A stretch of 64,000 nt of DNA from Streptomyces griseosporeus (GCF_014656055.1 NZ_BNBR01000008.1:1-64000); one strand, 5' to 3'. Shown: positions 54,586 through 63,640, counted from the stretch's first letter. Numbers and translations are program-made. The notes: a model not told the origin generated them from the sequence alone.

Positions 54586-56148
54586 CTAGTGGAAGAAGTG
54601 GCGGGTGCCGGTGAAGTACATCGTGACACCCGCCTTCTTCGCGGCCTCCACGACCTGCTCGTCGCGGATCGAGCCGCCCGGCTGGACGATGGCCCGCACC
54701 CCGGCGGCGATGAGGATCTCAGGACCGTCGGGGAACGGGAAGAACGCGTCCGAGGCGGCGTACGCGCCGCGGGCCCGCTCCTCGCCCGCCCGCTCCACGG
54801 CGAGCTTGCACGAGTCGACGCGGTTGACCTGGCCCATGCCGACGCCGACCGAGGCGCCGTCCTTGGCGAGCAGGATCGCGTTGGACTTCACCGCGCGGCA
54901 CGCCTTCCAGGCGAAGGCGAGCTGCTGCAGCTCGTCCTCACCGAGCGCCTCGCCGCTGGCCAGCGTCCAGTTGGCCGGGTCGTCGCCGTCGGCCTGGAGC
55001 CGGTCGGCGACCTGGAGCAGCGCGCCGCCGTCGATCGGCTTGACCTCGACGGGGTGCGCGGGGCCGTCGGGGCAGCGCAGCACCCGGATGTTCTTCTTCT
55101 TGGTGAGGGCCTCCAGGGCCCCCTCCTCGTAGTCCGGGGCGACGATGACCTCGGTGAAGATCTCCGCGACCTGCTCGGCCATCTCCTTGCTGACCGGCCG
55201 GTTCACGGCGATGACACCGCCGTACGCGGAGACCGGGTCGCAGGCGTGCGCCTTGCGGTGCGCCTCGGCGACGTCCGCGCCGATCGCGATGCCGCAGGGG
55301 TTGGCGTGCTTGATGATCGCGACGCAGGGCTCGGCGTGGTCGTACGCGGCACGGCGGGCGGCGTCCGTGTCCGTGTAGTTGTTGTACGACATCTCCTTGC
55401 CGTGCAGCTGCTCGGCGGCCGCCAGGCCGCCCTCGCCGGAGACGTACAGCGCGGCCGGCTGGTGCGGGTTCTCGCCGTAGCGCAGGGTGTGCGCGCGCTC
55501 CAGGGTGGCGGCGATGAACTCGGGGAACTGGGAGTCGTCGGCCGGCGCGTAGGAGGAGGCGAACCAGGAGGAGACGGCGATGTCGTACTCCGCCGTGTGC
55601 CGGAAGGCCTCCGCGGCCAGGCGCTTGCGGGCGGCGAGGTCGAAGCCGCCGTCCTGGACGGCCGCGAGGACGTCGGCGTACCGCTCGGGGCTGGTGACCA
55701 CGGCCACCGAGGGGTGGTTCTTGGCGGCGGCGCGGACCATGGAGGGGCCGCCGATGTCGATCTGCTCGACGCACTCGTCCGGCGTGGCGCCGGAGGCGAC
55801 GGTCTCGCGGAACGGGTAGAGGTTGACGACGACGAGGTCGAACGGCTCCACGCCCAGCTCGGCGAGCTGCTCGCGGTGGCTGGCCAGGCGCAGGTCGGCG
55901 AGGATGCCGGCGTGCACGCGCGGGTGCAGGGTCTTGACCCGGCCGTCCAGGCACTCGGGGAAGCCGGTCAGCTCCTCGACCTTGGTGACGGGGACGCCGG
56001 CGGCGGCGATACGGGAGGCGGTGGACCCGGTCGACACCAGCTCGACCCCGGCCTCGTGCAGCCCGCGGGCCAGCTCCTCCAGGCCGGTCTTGTCGTAGAC
56101 GCTGACGAGCGCCCGGCGAATCGGCCGCTTGTTGCTCTCGGCGGTCAC
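54586..56148 (-). CDS. purH: AICAR formyltransferase / IMP cyclohydrolase
   Basis: 520 residues, full length. N-terminal IMP cyclohydrolase: 'RRALVSVYDKTGLEELARGLHEAGVELVSTGSTASRIAAAGVPVTKVEELTGFPE'. C-terminal AICAR transformylase with 'RYGENPHQPAALYV', 'NNYTDTDAARRAAYDH', 'CVAIIKHANPCGIAIG' and 'SDAFFPFPDGPEILIAAGVRAIVQPGGSIRDEQVVEAA'. It performs the last two steps of IMP synthesis and uses 10-formyl-THF. AICAR (ZMP), its substrate, is the precursor of the ZTP sensed by the riboswitch on glyA. Start overlaps the purN stop by 4 bases. Confidence 0.97.
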   Translation of the reverse strand: MTAESNKRPIRRALVSVYDKTGLEELARGLHEAGVELVSTGSTASRIAAAGVPVTKVEELTGFPECLDGRVKTLHPRVHAGILADLRLASHREQLAELGVEPFDLVVVNLYPFRETVASGATPDECVEQIDIGGPSMVRAAAKNHPSVAVVTSPERYADVLAAVQDGGFDLAARKRLAAEAFRHTAEYDIAVSSWFASSYAPADDSQFPEFIAATLERAHTLRYGENPHQPAALYVSGEGGLAAAEQLHGKEMSYNNYTDTDAARRAAYDHAEPCVAIIKHANPCGIAIGADVAEAHRKAHACDPVSAYGGVIAVNRPVSKEMAEQVAEIFTEVIVAPDYEEGALEALTKKKNIRVLRCPDGPAHPVEVKPIDGGALLQVADRLQADGDDPANWTLASGEALGEDELQQLAFAWKACRAVKSNAILLAKDGASVGVGMGQVNRVDSCKLAVERAGEERARGAYAASDAFFPFPDGPEILIAAGVRAIVQPGGSIRDEQVVEAAKKAGVTMYFTGTRHFFH

Positions 56149-56759
56149 TGGATAACTACCTTTCGTCCCTCAATGCGATAGCCGTTGCGGGCGAGTCGCC
56201 CCACGACCTCGACGAGCAGCCTTCGCTCGACTTCCTTGATGCGCTCGTGCAGAGCGCTCTCGTCGTCCTCGTCCCGGACCTCGACCACGCCCTGGGCGAT
56301 GATCGGGCCGGTGTCGACGCCGTCGTCGACGAAGTGGACGGTGCATCCGGTGACCTTGGCGCCGTACGCGAGCGCGTCGCGGACGCCGTGGGCGCCGGGA
56401 AAACTGGGCAGCAGGGCCGGGTGCGTGTTCACGAACCGGCCGCCGAAGCGGGCCAGGAACTCCTTGCCGACGATCTTCATGAACCCGGCGGAGACGACGA
56501 GGTCGGGCTGGTGGGCGGCGACGGCCTCGGTGAGGGCGGCGTCCCAGGCCTCGCGGTCGGCGTGGTCCTTCACCCGGCACACGAAGGTCGGCAGCCCGGC
56601 GCGCTCGGCCCGGGCGAGCCCCTCGATGCCGTCGCGGTCGGCGCCGACGGCCACGACCTCGGCACCGTAGGCCGCGGAACCGACGGCGGCGATCTCGTCG
56701 AGGAGCGCCTGCAGATTGGTGCCGGAGCCGGAGACCAGCACGACGAGGCGCTTGGCCAC
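56145..56759 (-). CDS. purN: Phosphoribosylglycinamide formyltransferase
   Basis: 204 residues, GART fold: 'RLVVLVSGSGTNLQALLDEI' (phosphate loop), 'VSAGFMKIVGKEFLARFGGRFVNTHPALLPSFPGAHGVRDALAYGAKVTGCTVHFVDDGVDTGPIIAQGVVEV' with the catalytic Asn-x-His and Asp. It uses 10-formyl-THF to formylate GAR in purine synthesis. GTG start at 56759 with AAAGGG upstream. First gene of the purN-purH operon, with a 4-base overlap. Confidence 0.97.
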   Translation of the reverse strand: MAKRLVVLVSGSGTNLQALLDEIAAVGSAAYGAEVVAVGADRDGIEGLARAERAGLPTFVCRVKDHADREAWDAALTEAVAAHQPDLVVSAGFMKIVGKEFLARFGGRFVNTHPALLPSFPGAHGVRDALAYGAKVTGCTVHFVDDGVDTGPIIAQGVVEVRDEDDESALHERIKEVERRLLVEVVGRLARNGYRIEGRKVVIQ

Positions 56760-57001
56760 GGTGGAGCCCTTTCTCGGAAAGCGTCTTTGTAGGGTCGTAC
56801 GAATGCTTCGGACTCCCGGATACGGGGAAGCCTACGAAGCGGCCGACCGTCAGCAACGATACCGGCACACCGGACGGGCCCCCGGGGACGGGGGCGGAGG
56901 CGGACGGTAGCGTCTGGGAGGAACGGGATCGGGAACGCCGCCGGTGGGCGGCACGTTCACCGGACGACAGCCGTATCGCCAAGGGGAAAGACGCTCACTT
57001 G

Positions 57002-57754
57002 ATGCCGGACCGCAGCCTGCGACTCCTCACGCACACACGCGGCGCCCTGCTGCTGCGGGAGCGGCCCTCGTCGCCGCCGGACGCCCCCTCCGACGGGCAG
57101 CGGGGCCAGGGCGACCAGGACGACAACCCCTTCGCCCCGCCGCCGGAGGGCACCCCCGACCGCCCCTGGCAGCCCCGGCACCCCGCGGGCGGGCAGGGCG
57201 GCCAGGGCGGTGACGGCCAGGGCAACCCCTGGGGGCGCGGCTGGAGCGACCGCCAGCCCGGCCGCCAGCCCGGCGGCTTCGGCGAACGCCCCGGCACCCG
57301 CCCCGAGGACGGCCCCGGCGACGGTCCGGGCGGCCCCGGCGGGGGCCCGGGCAGCGGCCCCGGCACGGGCCTGCGCTGGGACCCGACCGACCCCGCCCAG
57401 CGCCGCGCCCGGTACGCGCTGCTGAGCGGCATGTGGGCCTTCTTCTTCGCGCTCTTCAGCTGGCCGTACGTGGCGCTGCTGCTGGGCGCGCTGGCCCTGT
57501 ACTGGTCGATCAGCGCCCTGCGCGCCAAGCCCCACGCCTCCCCCGACACCGCCCGCCCCCAGACGACCGCCGCCGTCAGCGGCCTGGTCACCGCGTCCCT
57601 GGCCCTGGCCCTGGTCGCGGCGAGCTTCACGGCGCAGCTGGTGTACCACGACTACTACACGTGCACGAAGGACGCCCTGACGACGGAGGCGAAGCAGTCC
57701 TGCAACGAACTGCTGCCGAAGGAGCTGCGGGGGTTGCTGGGGTCGGAGGGGTAG
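57002..57754 (+). CDS. Gly/Pro-rich membrane protein (DUF4190-like)
   Basis: 250 residues. The first 125 residues are Gly/Pro/Asp/Gln-rich ('GPGGGPGSGPGTG') and probably disordered in the cytosol. Two double-hairpin regions follow: 'YALLSGMWAFFFALFSWPYVALLLGALALYWSISAL' and 'TTAAVSGLVTASLALALVAASFTAQLVYH', then an outside tail with two Cys ('YYTCTKDALTTEAKQSCNEL'). Resembles DUF4190 proteins. A TTG at 56999 is an alternative start; AAGGGGAAAG lies upstream. Divergent from purNH, convergent with DUF6350. Function unknown. Confidence 0.82.
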   Translation: MPDRSLRLLTHTRGALLLRERPSSPPDAPSDGQRGQGDQDDNPFAPPPEGTPDRPWQPRHPAGGQGGQGGDGQGNPWGRGWSDRQPGRQPGGFGERPGTRPEDGPGDGPGGPGGGPGSGPGTGLRWDPTDPAQRRARYALLSGMWAFFFALFSWPYVALLLGALALYWSISALRAKPHASPDTARPQTTAAVSGLVTASLALALVAASFTAQLVYHDYYTCTKDALTTEAKQSCNELLPKELRGLLGSEG

Positions 57755-57799
57755 ACCGGGGCGACATTCCGGCGCCCCCGGCCGGTCGGGGGCGCGGAG

Positions 57800-58055
57800 A
57801 GGCGCCCAGCCTCCAGCCGACCTAGCGGGCGGGCGGGCGCACGGAGGGGGATCACCTCCCAGCCGACCGAGCGGGCGGACAGGCAGGGGTCGCCTCCCAG
57901 CCGACCGAGCGGGCGGGCACGCAGGGGGATCGCCTCCCAGCCGACCCTGTCGGGCGGATGGTGGGCGGGCGCTCACTCTGCAACCCGCCGAGCCGGGCCG
58001 GGGGGGCGTTCACCTCTCATCCCACCGAGTCGGGTGGTGGGTGGGCATAGGCCGG
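57800..58055. repeat. Degenerate tandem repeat, about 40-bp unit, about six copies
   Basis: A unit of the form TCGCCTCCCAGCCGACCGAG + CGGGCGGGCACGCAGGGGGA recurs near 57805, 57852, 57889, 57930, 57972 and 58010, best kept in copies 2-4 and decayed in the last two. It fills the 346-bp gap between two convergent membrane-protein genes. No spacer structure, so it is not CRISPR. Each unit can form a small GC stem, so it may act as a two-way terminator. Confidence 0.7.
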
Positions 58056-58100
58056 GGGTCCAGGGGGCGGAGCCCCCTGGGGCGGCACGTGGGCGCCGGG

Positions 58101-59501
58101 TCACGGGGTGTCGGGGTCCAGGGGGAGGAAGTCGTACGGGGCCGGGTCCTCGTCCGGCATCTGCGACGGCGCCGTCGACTTCGGTACCGCCGGAGGCTCA
58201 GGCACCGCCGCCTCACCCCCACGGCGGCGGAACGCCCGTACCGTCACCGCCACCGGCACCCCCACCCCGGCCACCCAGCCCGCCCCCGCCCCGCCGACCT
58301 GCCACCACACCGGCCCGAACCGCGCCAGCGCCGCCACCCCCAGCGACCCGCCCGCCAGCGCCGCGCACCCCGCGAGCAGCGCCCCGCACACCAGCCCGGC
58401 CAGCACCCCGACCAGCGCGGTCCGCCCACACGTCCACCGCAGCCCGGCCGCCCGCACCGCCACGAACCACCCCGTCACCACCCCGGCCACCACCGGCACC
58501 GCCCCCGCGGCCCAGTTCCACCACGTCCCCGCCCCCGCCTCCGGCACCGCCGCCAGCAGCGGGAACGGCGGCAGCAGCGGCGCCGGGTCGGAGGCGAGCG
58601 GCGCCGTGACATGGCCGGCGGCGAGGGAGAACCCCGGCCCGAGGGCGTACGCGGCACCCCACACCGCCGCGTTCGGCACCAGCGCCAGACACAGCAGCAG
58701 CACCGCGAACCGCCCGGACCACCCCTCCGTCAGCGCGAGGAACGACCCGCTCGCCGCCCGCCAGTGCCACACCAGCGACATCGCCACCAGCAGCGCCCCG
58801 CCCCCGACCAGCACCACCGCCCCGGCCGCCGCGGCCCGCCCGGCCGCCCCCAGCCGCTCCCGCGCCGCCGGCCCGAGGACGGCTCGCCGCAGCGGCCCCG
58901 GCAGCAGCACCAGCACGTTGTCGAAGGGCTCGCGCGGACGGCCGTACGCCGTCCAGACCCCCGACCCGGCGGCCACCAGCGCGACCAGCGGCACCCCGGC
59001 CAGCCCGGCCGCGCCCCGCCAGTCGGGCCGCAGGGTCCCGGCGGAGGCGTACAGCGCGGCGGCCGTGCCGACGGCGAGGTAGCCGAGGACGGTGCCCGCC
59101 CACGCCGTCCGCGCGGAGCCGAGCGGTTCGCCGTCGTCGCCGTACACCGCGTCCCGCGCCGCCCGGTGCAGCAGCCACACCGGCAGCGCGAGCAGCAGCA
59201 GCGGCGTCAGCCCGACGGGGGCGGGCACGCCGGACAGGGTGTCGGTGCGGACCAGCTCCACCCCGTGCGCGAGCAGCCACAGCGCCGTCGCGATGTGCAG
59301 CGCGCCGCCCGGCCCGCTGTCGGGATACGGCGAGCTGATCCACAGCACCATCACGAGCACGGCGGACGCGCCGAGCCCGAGCCCGGCGGCGACCGCGCCA
59401 CCCAGGAGGCTGGCGGCCAGACCGGGCGAACGGTCGCGCATCCGGGTGAGCAGGGGCGACAACGACAGGCGGCGGGCGGTCATCTGGATCACGACCGTCA
59501 T
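58101..59501 (-). CDS. DUF6350 (PerM-like) membrane protein
   Basis: About 466 residues with ten or more membrane helices: 'SLLGGAVAAGLGLGASAVLVMVLWISSPYPDSGPGGALHIATALWLLAHGVELVRTDT' at the start fits the actinobacterial DUF6350 family, whose mycobacterial member PerM stabilises the divisome. C-terminal tail is cytosolic, Pro/Glu/Asp-rich. ATG at 59501 follows GGGAG with almost no spacing; in-frame GTG 59492 or ATG 59483 could be used. The genes purN and sucCD next to it are the usual neighbours in Streptomyces. A role in cell division is inference from PerM. Confidence 0.85.
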   Translation of the reverse strand: MTVVIQMTARRLSLSPLLTRMRDRSPGLAASLLGGAVAAGLGLGASAVLVMVLWISSPYPDSGPGGALHIATALWLLAHGVELVRTDTLSGVPAPVGLTPLLLLALPVWLLHRAARDAVYGDDGEPLGSARTAWAGTVLGYLAVGTAAALYASAGTLRPDWRGAAGLAGVPLVALVAAGSGVWTAYGRPREPFDNVLVLLPGPLRRAVLGPAARERLGAAGRAAAAGAVVLVGGGALLVAMSLVWHWRAASGSFLALTEGWSGRFAVLLLCLALVPNAAVWGAAYALGPGFSLAAGHVTAPLASDPAPLLPPFPLLAAVPEAGAGTWWNWAAGAVPVVAGVVTGWFVAVRAAGLRWTCGRTALVGVLAGLVCGALLAGCAALAGGSLGVAALARFGPVWWQVGGAGAGWVAGVGVPVAVTVRAFRRRGGEAAVPEPPAVPKSTAPSQMPDEDPAPYDFLPLDPDTP

Positions 59502-59577
59502 GCTCCCAACGACACGCGCTTTCCCGTCGTAACAGGCGAACTTCCGCCGTGTCACTCAATATACGTTTATGTACTTT

Positions 59578-59587
59578 TTCGTACGAA
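59578..59587. promoter_or_regulatory. TTCGTACGAA palindrome before the XRE/sigma-like gene
   Basis: A perfect 10-bp palindrome 10 bases upstream of the GTG at 59598, inside an AT-rich patch (59555-59580, unusual here) that should hold the divergent promoters of DUF6350 and the XRE/sigma-like gene. It could be the regulator's own operator. Confidence 0.5.
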
Positions 59588-59597
59588 GGGGCGCCCT

Positions 59598-60767
59598 GTG
59601 ACGCAGAGCCCTGCCACCCCGCTTCCTCCGCCCAAGGAGCGCCGACGCCTGCGCGAGACGGCCTCGCTGACGCAGGCTCAGCTCGCGGCACGGCTGGGTG
59701 TCTCCCGGCAGACGGTGCGCGCGTGGGAGTCCGGCCGTACGGCACCGCGCGGCGCGAAGGGGGAGGCGTACAGCAGACTGCTGGCCGACTTCGCCGAGCG
59801 GTCCGAGGTAACACCCGAGGTGACACCCGAGGCGGCATCCGAGATGACGGCCCCTCAGACGCCGGAGCCCGTCACCCCGGTGTCCCTCGCCAAGGAAGTG
59901 GTGGTGGCCGTACCCCAGCCCCAGGCCGCCCCCTCCCCCTCCTCACCCGCGGCCTCCGCCCCCGCGCCCGCCCTGACGCCCGCTCAGGCCTTCGACGCGC
60001 TGTACGCGTTCTGCGCCCCCGCCCTCGTACGCCAGGCCTTTCTGCTCACCGGCCGGCGGGAACTGGCCCGCGAGTCGGTGGAGCGGGCCTTCCAGCTCGC
60101 CTGGCAGCGCTGGCCCGAGGTGGCCCGGGACCGCGACCCGGCGAGCTGGGTGCGGGCGGCGGCGTACGAGTACGCCCTCTCCCCCTGGCACCGCTTCCGC
60201 CCCCGCTACCGGCACCCCGAGCCGCCGCCCGCCGCGCCCGCCGACCGGGTGCTGCTGGACGTGATGCTGAGCCTGCCGCCGTCGTACCGCCGCACGCTGC
60301 TCCTGCACGACGGCGTGGGCCTCGGCCTGCCGGAGACCGCCGCCGAGACGGAGGCGAGCACGCCCGCCGCGGCCGGCCGCCTGCTGCACGCCCGGCAGGC
60401 CGTCGCCGCCCGCCTGCCGGACCTGACGGACCCCGCCGAACTGCACCGGCGGCTGACCGCCCTGGCCTCCGCCGAGCGACTGCGCGCCCCGAGGCCGCCC
60501 GTCGTCCGCTCGGGCAGCGAACGCCGCGCCCGCTTCTGGACCCGGGCCGCCATCGCCTTCACGGTCGCGATCATCGGCGCGACGGCCCTGACCCTGCGGA
60601 CGGCCCCCACGCAGTACGAACCTCCCGTGCCGCCGGGCGAGGCCGTACAGGGAGTCCCTCCGAGGTCGGCCCCCGGCCCGCTGTCGGAGGAGGAGCTGTC
60701 CCTGAAGGCCAAGCTGCGGTCGGAGACGGCCCACGGCCCGGAGCGACTGGTCCCGCGCGCCGAGTGA
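59598..60767 (+). CDS. XRE HTH - sigma-70-like - transmembrane fusion regulator
   Basis: 389 residues. N-terminal XRE helix-turn-helix (about 12-68): 'RRLRETASLTQAQLAARLGVSRQTVRAWESGRTAP'. A Pro/Thr/Glu-rich linker (70-130) is followed by a segment like ECF sigma region 2 ('FDALYAFCAPALVRQAFLLTGRRELARESVERAFQLAWQRWPEVARDRDPASWVRAAAYEYAL') and a region-4-like part ('LLDVMLSLPPSYRRTLLLHDGVGLGLPETAAETEASTPAAAGRLLHARQAVAARL'). Near the C-terminus is one membrane helix ('AIAFTVAIIGATALTL') and a short outside tail. It would be a membrane-tethered DNA-binding protein. GTG start with AAGGGG 7 bases upstream. Targets unknown. Confidence 0.85.
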   Translation: MTQSPATPLPPPKERRRLRETASLTQAQLAARLGVSRQTVRAWESGRTAPRGAKGEAYSRLLADFAERSEVTPEVTPEAASEMTAPQTPEPVTPVSLAKEVVVAVPQPQAAPSPSSPAASAPAPALTPAQAFDALYAFCAPALVRQAFLLTGRRELARESVERAFQLAWQRWPEVARDRDPASWVRAAAYEYALSPWHRFRPRYRHPEPPPAAPADRVLLDVMLSLPPSYRRTLLLHDGVGLGLPETAAETEASTPAAAGRLLHARQAVAARLPDLTDPAELHRRLTALASAERLRAPRPPVVRSGSERRARFWTRAAIAFTVAIIGATALTLRTAPTQYEPPVPPGEAVQGVPPRSAPGPLSEEELSLKAKLRSETAHGPERLVPRAE

Positions 60768-60824
60768 GGGCCCCTGGCGCGACTCACCCGGCAGTGGGAC
60801 CAGGCGATGGACGGGCGGCCGGGG

Positions 60825-60970
60825 CGGCGGCGGACCCGGCGCTGGGCGGGCGACCCTGACGGCTGCGGAACGGCGGCCGGACGACGGCCGGAGGGCGACC
60901 CGGACGGCAGCCGGACGGCGGCCCGGACGGCGGGCTGAGGGCGGTCCGGACGGCGGCCGGCCCGGCCGTG
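60825..60970. repeat. GGACGGCGGCC-type low-complexity repeats
   Basis: Degenerate copies of CGGACGGCGGCCGGA recur at least five times between 60860 and 60960. GC-rich simple repeat between the XRE/sigma-like gene and the convergent sucD; no gene seen. Confidence 0.6.
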
Positions 60971-60976
60971 GAACGG

Positions 60977-61015
60977 CGGTGGGCCCGCCCCCCTGTACGG
61001 GGAGCGGGCCCACCG
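60977..61015 (-). terminator. Hairpin after sucD
   Basis: CGGTGGGCCCGC (60977-60988) and GCGGGCCCACCG (61004-61015) give a perfect 12-bp stem with a further CCCC/GGGG pairing inside, 15 bases past the sucD stop. No U-run. Confidence 0.78.
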
Positions 61016-61030
61016 GCGTGGTTCAGGCGC

Positions 61031-61915
61031 TCAGCCGGCGAGGATCTCGCGGGCGAGCTTGGCCGTCTCGGTCGGCGTCTTGCCGACCTTGACGCCGGCG
61101 GCCTCCAGGGCCTCCTTCTTGGCCTGGGCCGTGCCGGAGGAGCCGGAGACGATGGCGCCGGCGTGGCCCATGGTCTTGCCCTCGGGCGCGGTGAAGCCCG
61201 CGACGTAGCCGACGACCGGCTTGGTCACGTTGTCCTTGATGAAGGCCGCGGCCCGCTCCTCGGCGTCGCCGCCGATCTCACCGATCATGACGATCAGGTC
61301 GGTGTCGGGGTCGTCCTGGAACGCCTTCAGCGCGTCGATGTGGGTGGTGCCGATGATCGGGTCACCACCGATGCCGACGCAGGTCGAGAAGCCGATGTCC
61401 CGCAGCTCGTACATCATCTGGTACGTCAGCGTGCCCGACTTCGAGACCAGGCCGATGCGGCCCGGCTTGGTGATGTCGGCCGGGATGATGCCGGCGTTCG
61501 ACTGACCGGGGGTGATCAGGCCGGGGCAGTTCGGACCGATGATGCGGGTCTTGTTGCCCTTCTTGCCGGCGTACGCCCAGAAGTTCGCCGTGTCGTGCAC
61601 GGCGACGCCCTCGGTGATGACGACCGCGAGCGGGATCTCGGCGTCGATCGCCTCGATGACCGCGTCCTTGGTGAACTTCTCCGGGACGAAGATGACCGTC
61701 ACGTCGGCGCCGGTCTTCTCGATGGCCTCCTTGACGGAGCCGAAGACCGGTACCTCGGTGCCGTCGAAGTCGACCGAGGTGCCCGCCTTGCGCGGGTTCA
61801 CGCCACCGACGATGTTGGTGCCGGACGCCAGCATGCGCTTGGTGTGCTTCTGGCCCTCGGAGCCGGTCATGCCCTGGACGATGACCTTGGATTCCTTGGT
61901 GAGGAAGATAGCCAT
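61031..61915 (-). CDS. sucD: Succinyl-CoA synthetase alpha subunit
   Basis: 294 residues. CoA-binding start 'LTKESKVIVQGMTGSEGQKHTKRMLASGTNIVGGVNPRKAG', 'FVPEKFTKDAVIEAIDAEIPLAVVITEGVAVHD', 'IIGPNCPGLITPG' and the phospho-His in 'KTMGHAGAIVSGSSGTAQAKKEALEAAGV'. With SucC it converts succinyl-CoA to succinate with NTP formation in the TCA cycle. ATG at 61915, 21 bases after the sucC stop, with a weak ribosome-binding site, so coupled to sucC. Followed by the hairpin at 60977-61015. Confidence 0.97.
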   Translation of the reverse strand: MAIFLTKESKVIVQGMTGSEGQKHTKRMLASGTNIVGGVNPRKAGTSVDFDGTEVPVFGSVKEAIEKTGADVTVIFVPEKFTKDAVIEAIDAEIPLAVVITEGVAVHDTANFWAYAGKKGNKTRIIGPNCPGLITPGQSNAGIIPADITKPGRIGLVSKSGTLTYQMMYELRDIGFSTCVGIGGDPIIGTTHIDALKAFQDDPDTDLIVMIGEIGGDAEERAAAFIKDNVTKPVVGYVAGFTAPEGKTMGHAGAIVSGSSGTAQAKKEALEAAGVKVGKTPTETAKLAREILAG

Positions 61916-61936
61916 GGTGTTGTGTGACCTCGTCCC

Positions 61937-63118
61937 TTACTTCGCGGCAGCAGCCAGCTCGGCGGCCTTGTCGGCCGCGCCGTCCATGGTGTCCACACGC
62001 TGCACGAGCGGGTGGTTGCGGTCGTCCAGGATCTTCCGGCCCAGCTCGGCGTTGTTGCCGTCGAGGCGGACGACCAGCGGCTTGGTGACTTCCTCGCCCT
62101 TGCTCTCCAGGAGCTCCAGGGCCTGCACGATGCCGTTCGCGACGGCGTCGCAGGCGGTGATGCCGCCGAAGACGTTGACGAAGACGGACTTGACGTCCGG
62201 GTCGCCGAGGATGATCTCCAGGCCGTTCGCCATGACCTCGGCGGAGGCGCCGCCACCGATGTCGAGGAAGTTGGCGGGCTTGACGCCGGAGTGGTTCTCA
62301 CCGGCGTACGCGACGACGTCCAGGGTGCTCATGACGAGACCCGCGCCGTTGCCGATGATGCCGACCTCGCCGTCGAGCTTGACGTAGTTGAGGTTCTTCG
62401 CCTTGGCAGCCGCCTCGAGCGGGTTGGCGGCGGCCTTGTCGTGCAGTTCCTCGAAGTCCGGGTGGCGGAACTCGGCGTTGTCGTCCAGCGACACCTTGCC
62501 GTCGAGGGCGATGACCTCGCCGGAGGCGACCTTCGCCAGCGGGTTGACCTCGACCAGGAGGGCGTCCTCCTTGATGAAGGTGTCCCACAGCTTGACGAGG
62601 ACGTTCACGACCTTGTCGGCGACCTCGGCCGGGAACTTGGCGGCCTCGACGATCTCGCGGGCCTTTGCCTCGTCCACGCCGTCGATGGCGTCGATCGCGA
62701 TCTTGGCGACGGCCTCGGGGCGGGTGGCCGCCACCTCCTCGATCTCCATGCCGCCCTCGACGGACGCGATGGAGAGGAAGGTGCGGTTGGCACGGTCGAG
62801 GAGGAAGGAGACGTAGTACTCCTCGAGGATCTCCGGAGCCGTCTCGGCGATCATCACCTTGTGGACCGTGTGGCCCTTGATGTCCATGCCGAGGATGTCC
62901 GTCGCGCGGGCGACGGCCTCGTCCGGGGTGGCGGCGAGCTTGACGCCGCCGGCCTTGCCGCGACCACCGACCTTCACCTGCGCCTTGACGACGGACTTGC
63001 CGCCCAGACGCTCGGTGATCTCGCGCGCCGCCTCAGGCGTGTCGATGACTTCACCGGCCAGCACCGGTACATCGTGCTTGGCGAAGAGGTCCCTCGCCTG
63101 GTACTCGAACAGGTCCAC
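61937..63118 (-). CDS. sucC: Succinyl-CoA synthetase beta subunit
   Basis: 393 residues. ATP-grasp domain: 'MDLFEYQARDLFAKHDVPVLAGEVIDTPEAA' start, 'VVKAQVKVGGRGKAGGVKLA', 'LVEVNPLAKVASGEVIALDGKVSLDDNAEFRH' (metal-binding acids) and 'GLVMSTLDVVAYAGENHSGVKPANFLDIGGGASAEVM', then a C-terminal CoA-ligase domain. It binds the nucleotide and succinate in the SucCD complex. GTG start at 63118 with GGACGGAAG upstream. First gene of sucCD; its promoter lies in 63119-63300. Confidence 0.97.
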   Translation of the reverse strand: MDLFEYQARDLFAKHDVPVLAGEVIDTPEAAREITERLGGKSVVKAQVKVGGRGKAGGVKLAATPDEAVARATDILGMDIKGHTVHKVMIAETAPEILEEYYVSFLLDRANRTFLSIASVEGGMEIEEVAATRPEAVAKIAIDAIDGVDEAKAREIVEAAKFPAEVADKVVNVLVKLWDTFIKEDALLVEVNPLAKVASGEVIALDGKVSLDDNAEFRHPDFEELHDKAAANPLEAAAKAKNLNYVKLDGEVGIIGNGAGLVMSTLDVVAYAGENHSGVKPANFLDIGGGASAEVMANGLEIILGDPDVKSVFVNVFGGITACDAVANGIVQALELLESKGEEVTKPLVVRLDGNNAELGRKILDDRNHPLVQRVDTMDGAADKAAELAAAAK

Positions 63119-63508
63119 GCGCTTCCGTCCCTATCAGTGATCTCGCGGTTCGTTGGATGCGTGGGCGTGCCGCGAAGGGCAACGTGACGTCCGCTTGTCA
63201 CAAGGGGGGCGCACACGGTGTCCGAGCGCGCGGCATGTCCGTCTCGCAGGTTATCGCCGCTGGGCGGACCTCTCTAAATCGCATCTCACACGTGAGCGGT
63301 GATACCTGTCACACGATGCCGGAATCTGTTCGATTCGTCGGCACTGCGTGCCGCCGGCGCGGGCCTCGGGGCGGGGTGCGCGGCCGATGCGGCGAGGTGC
63401 GCGGCGGATGCGGGCGAGGTGCGGGCAGGGCCTCACCGGGTTGGGGTAGGCCCGGTGAGGCCCCTCGAACAGGCCCCGGCGGCAGGTGCCGGCACGGGGC
63501 TCGGGGCC
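63119..63508. other. Intergenic stretch upstream of sucC
   Basis: No supported gene. It holds the sucC promoter (not clearly resolved; TTTAGAG on the minus strand near 63275 is a possible -10) and a short GC-rich tandem repeat: about 21-bp units starting GTGCGCGGC at 63376 and 63397, with a partial third at 63419. Confidence 0.5.
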
Positions 63509-63536
63509 GGCGGTCCCCACCCCAATGGGGACCGCC
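63509..63536 (-). terminator. Hairpin between sucC and the repetitive protein gene
   Basis: GGCGGTCCCC (63509-63518) and GGGGACCGCC (63527-63536) form a perfect 10-bp stem with an 8-base loop, about 100 bases past the stop of the gene at 63641. Likely its terminator; no U-run. Confidence 0.68.
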
Positions 63537-63640
63537 CGCCCCCTTCCGCGGGGTTCCGGCCGGACGCGACCGACGGCTTTCGGCCGTCCGGGTACGTCAG
63601 CCCCGCGGCGTCTGCGTGGTGTCCGCGGACGCGTCGGGCG

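Noticed and set aside
57800..58055. CRISPR array
   Set aside because: The repeats are imperfect, contiguous, lack unique spacers of even length and no cas genes are present.
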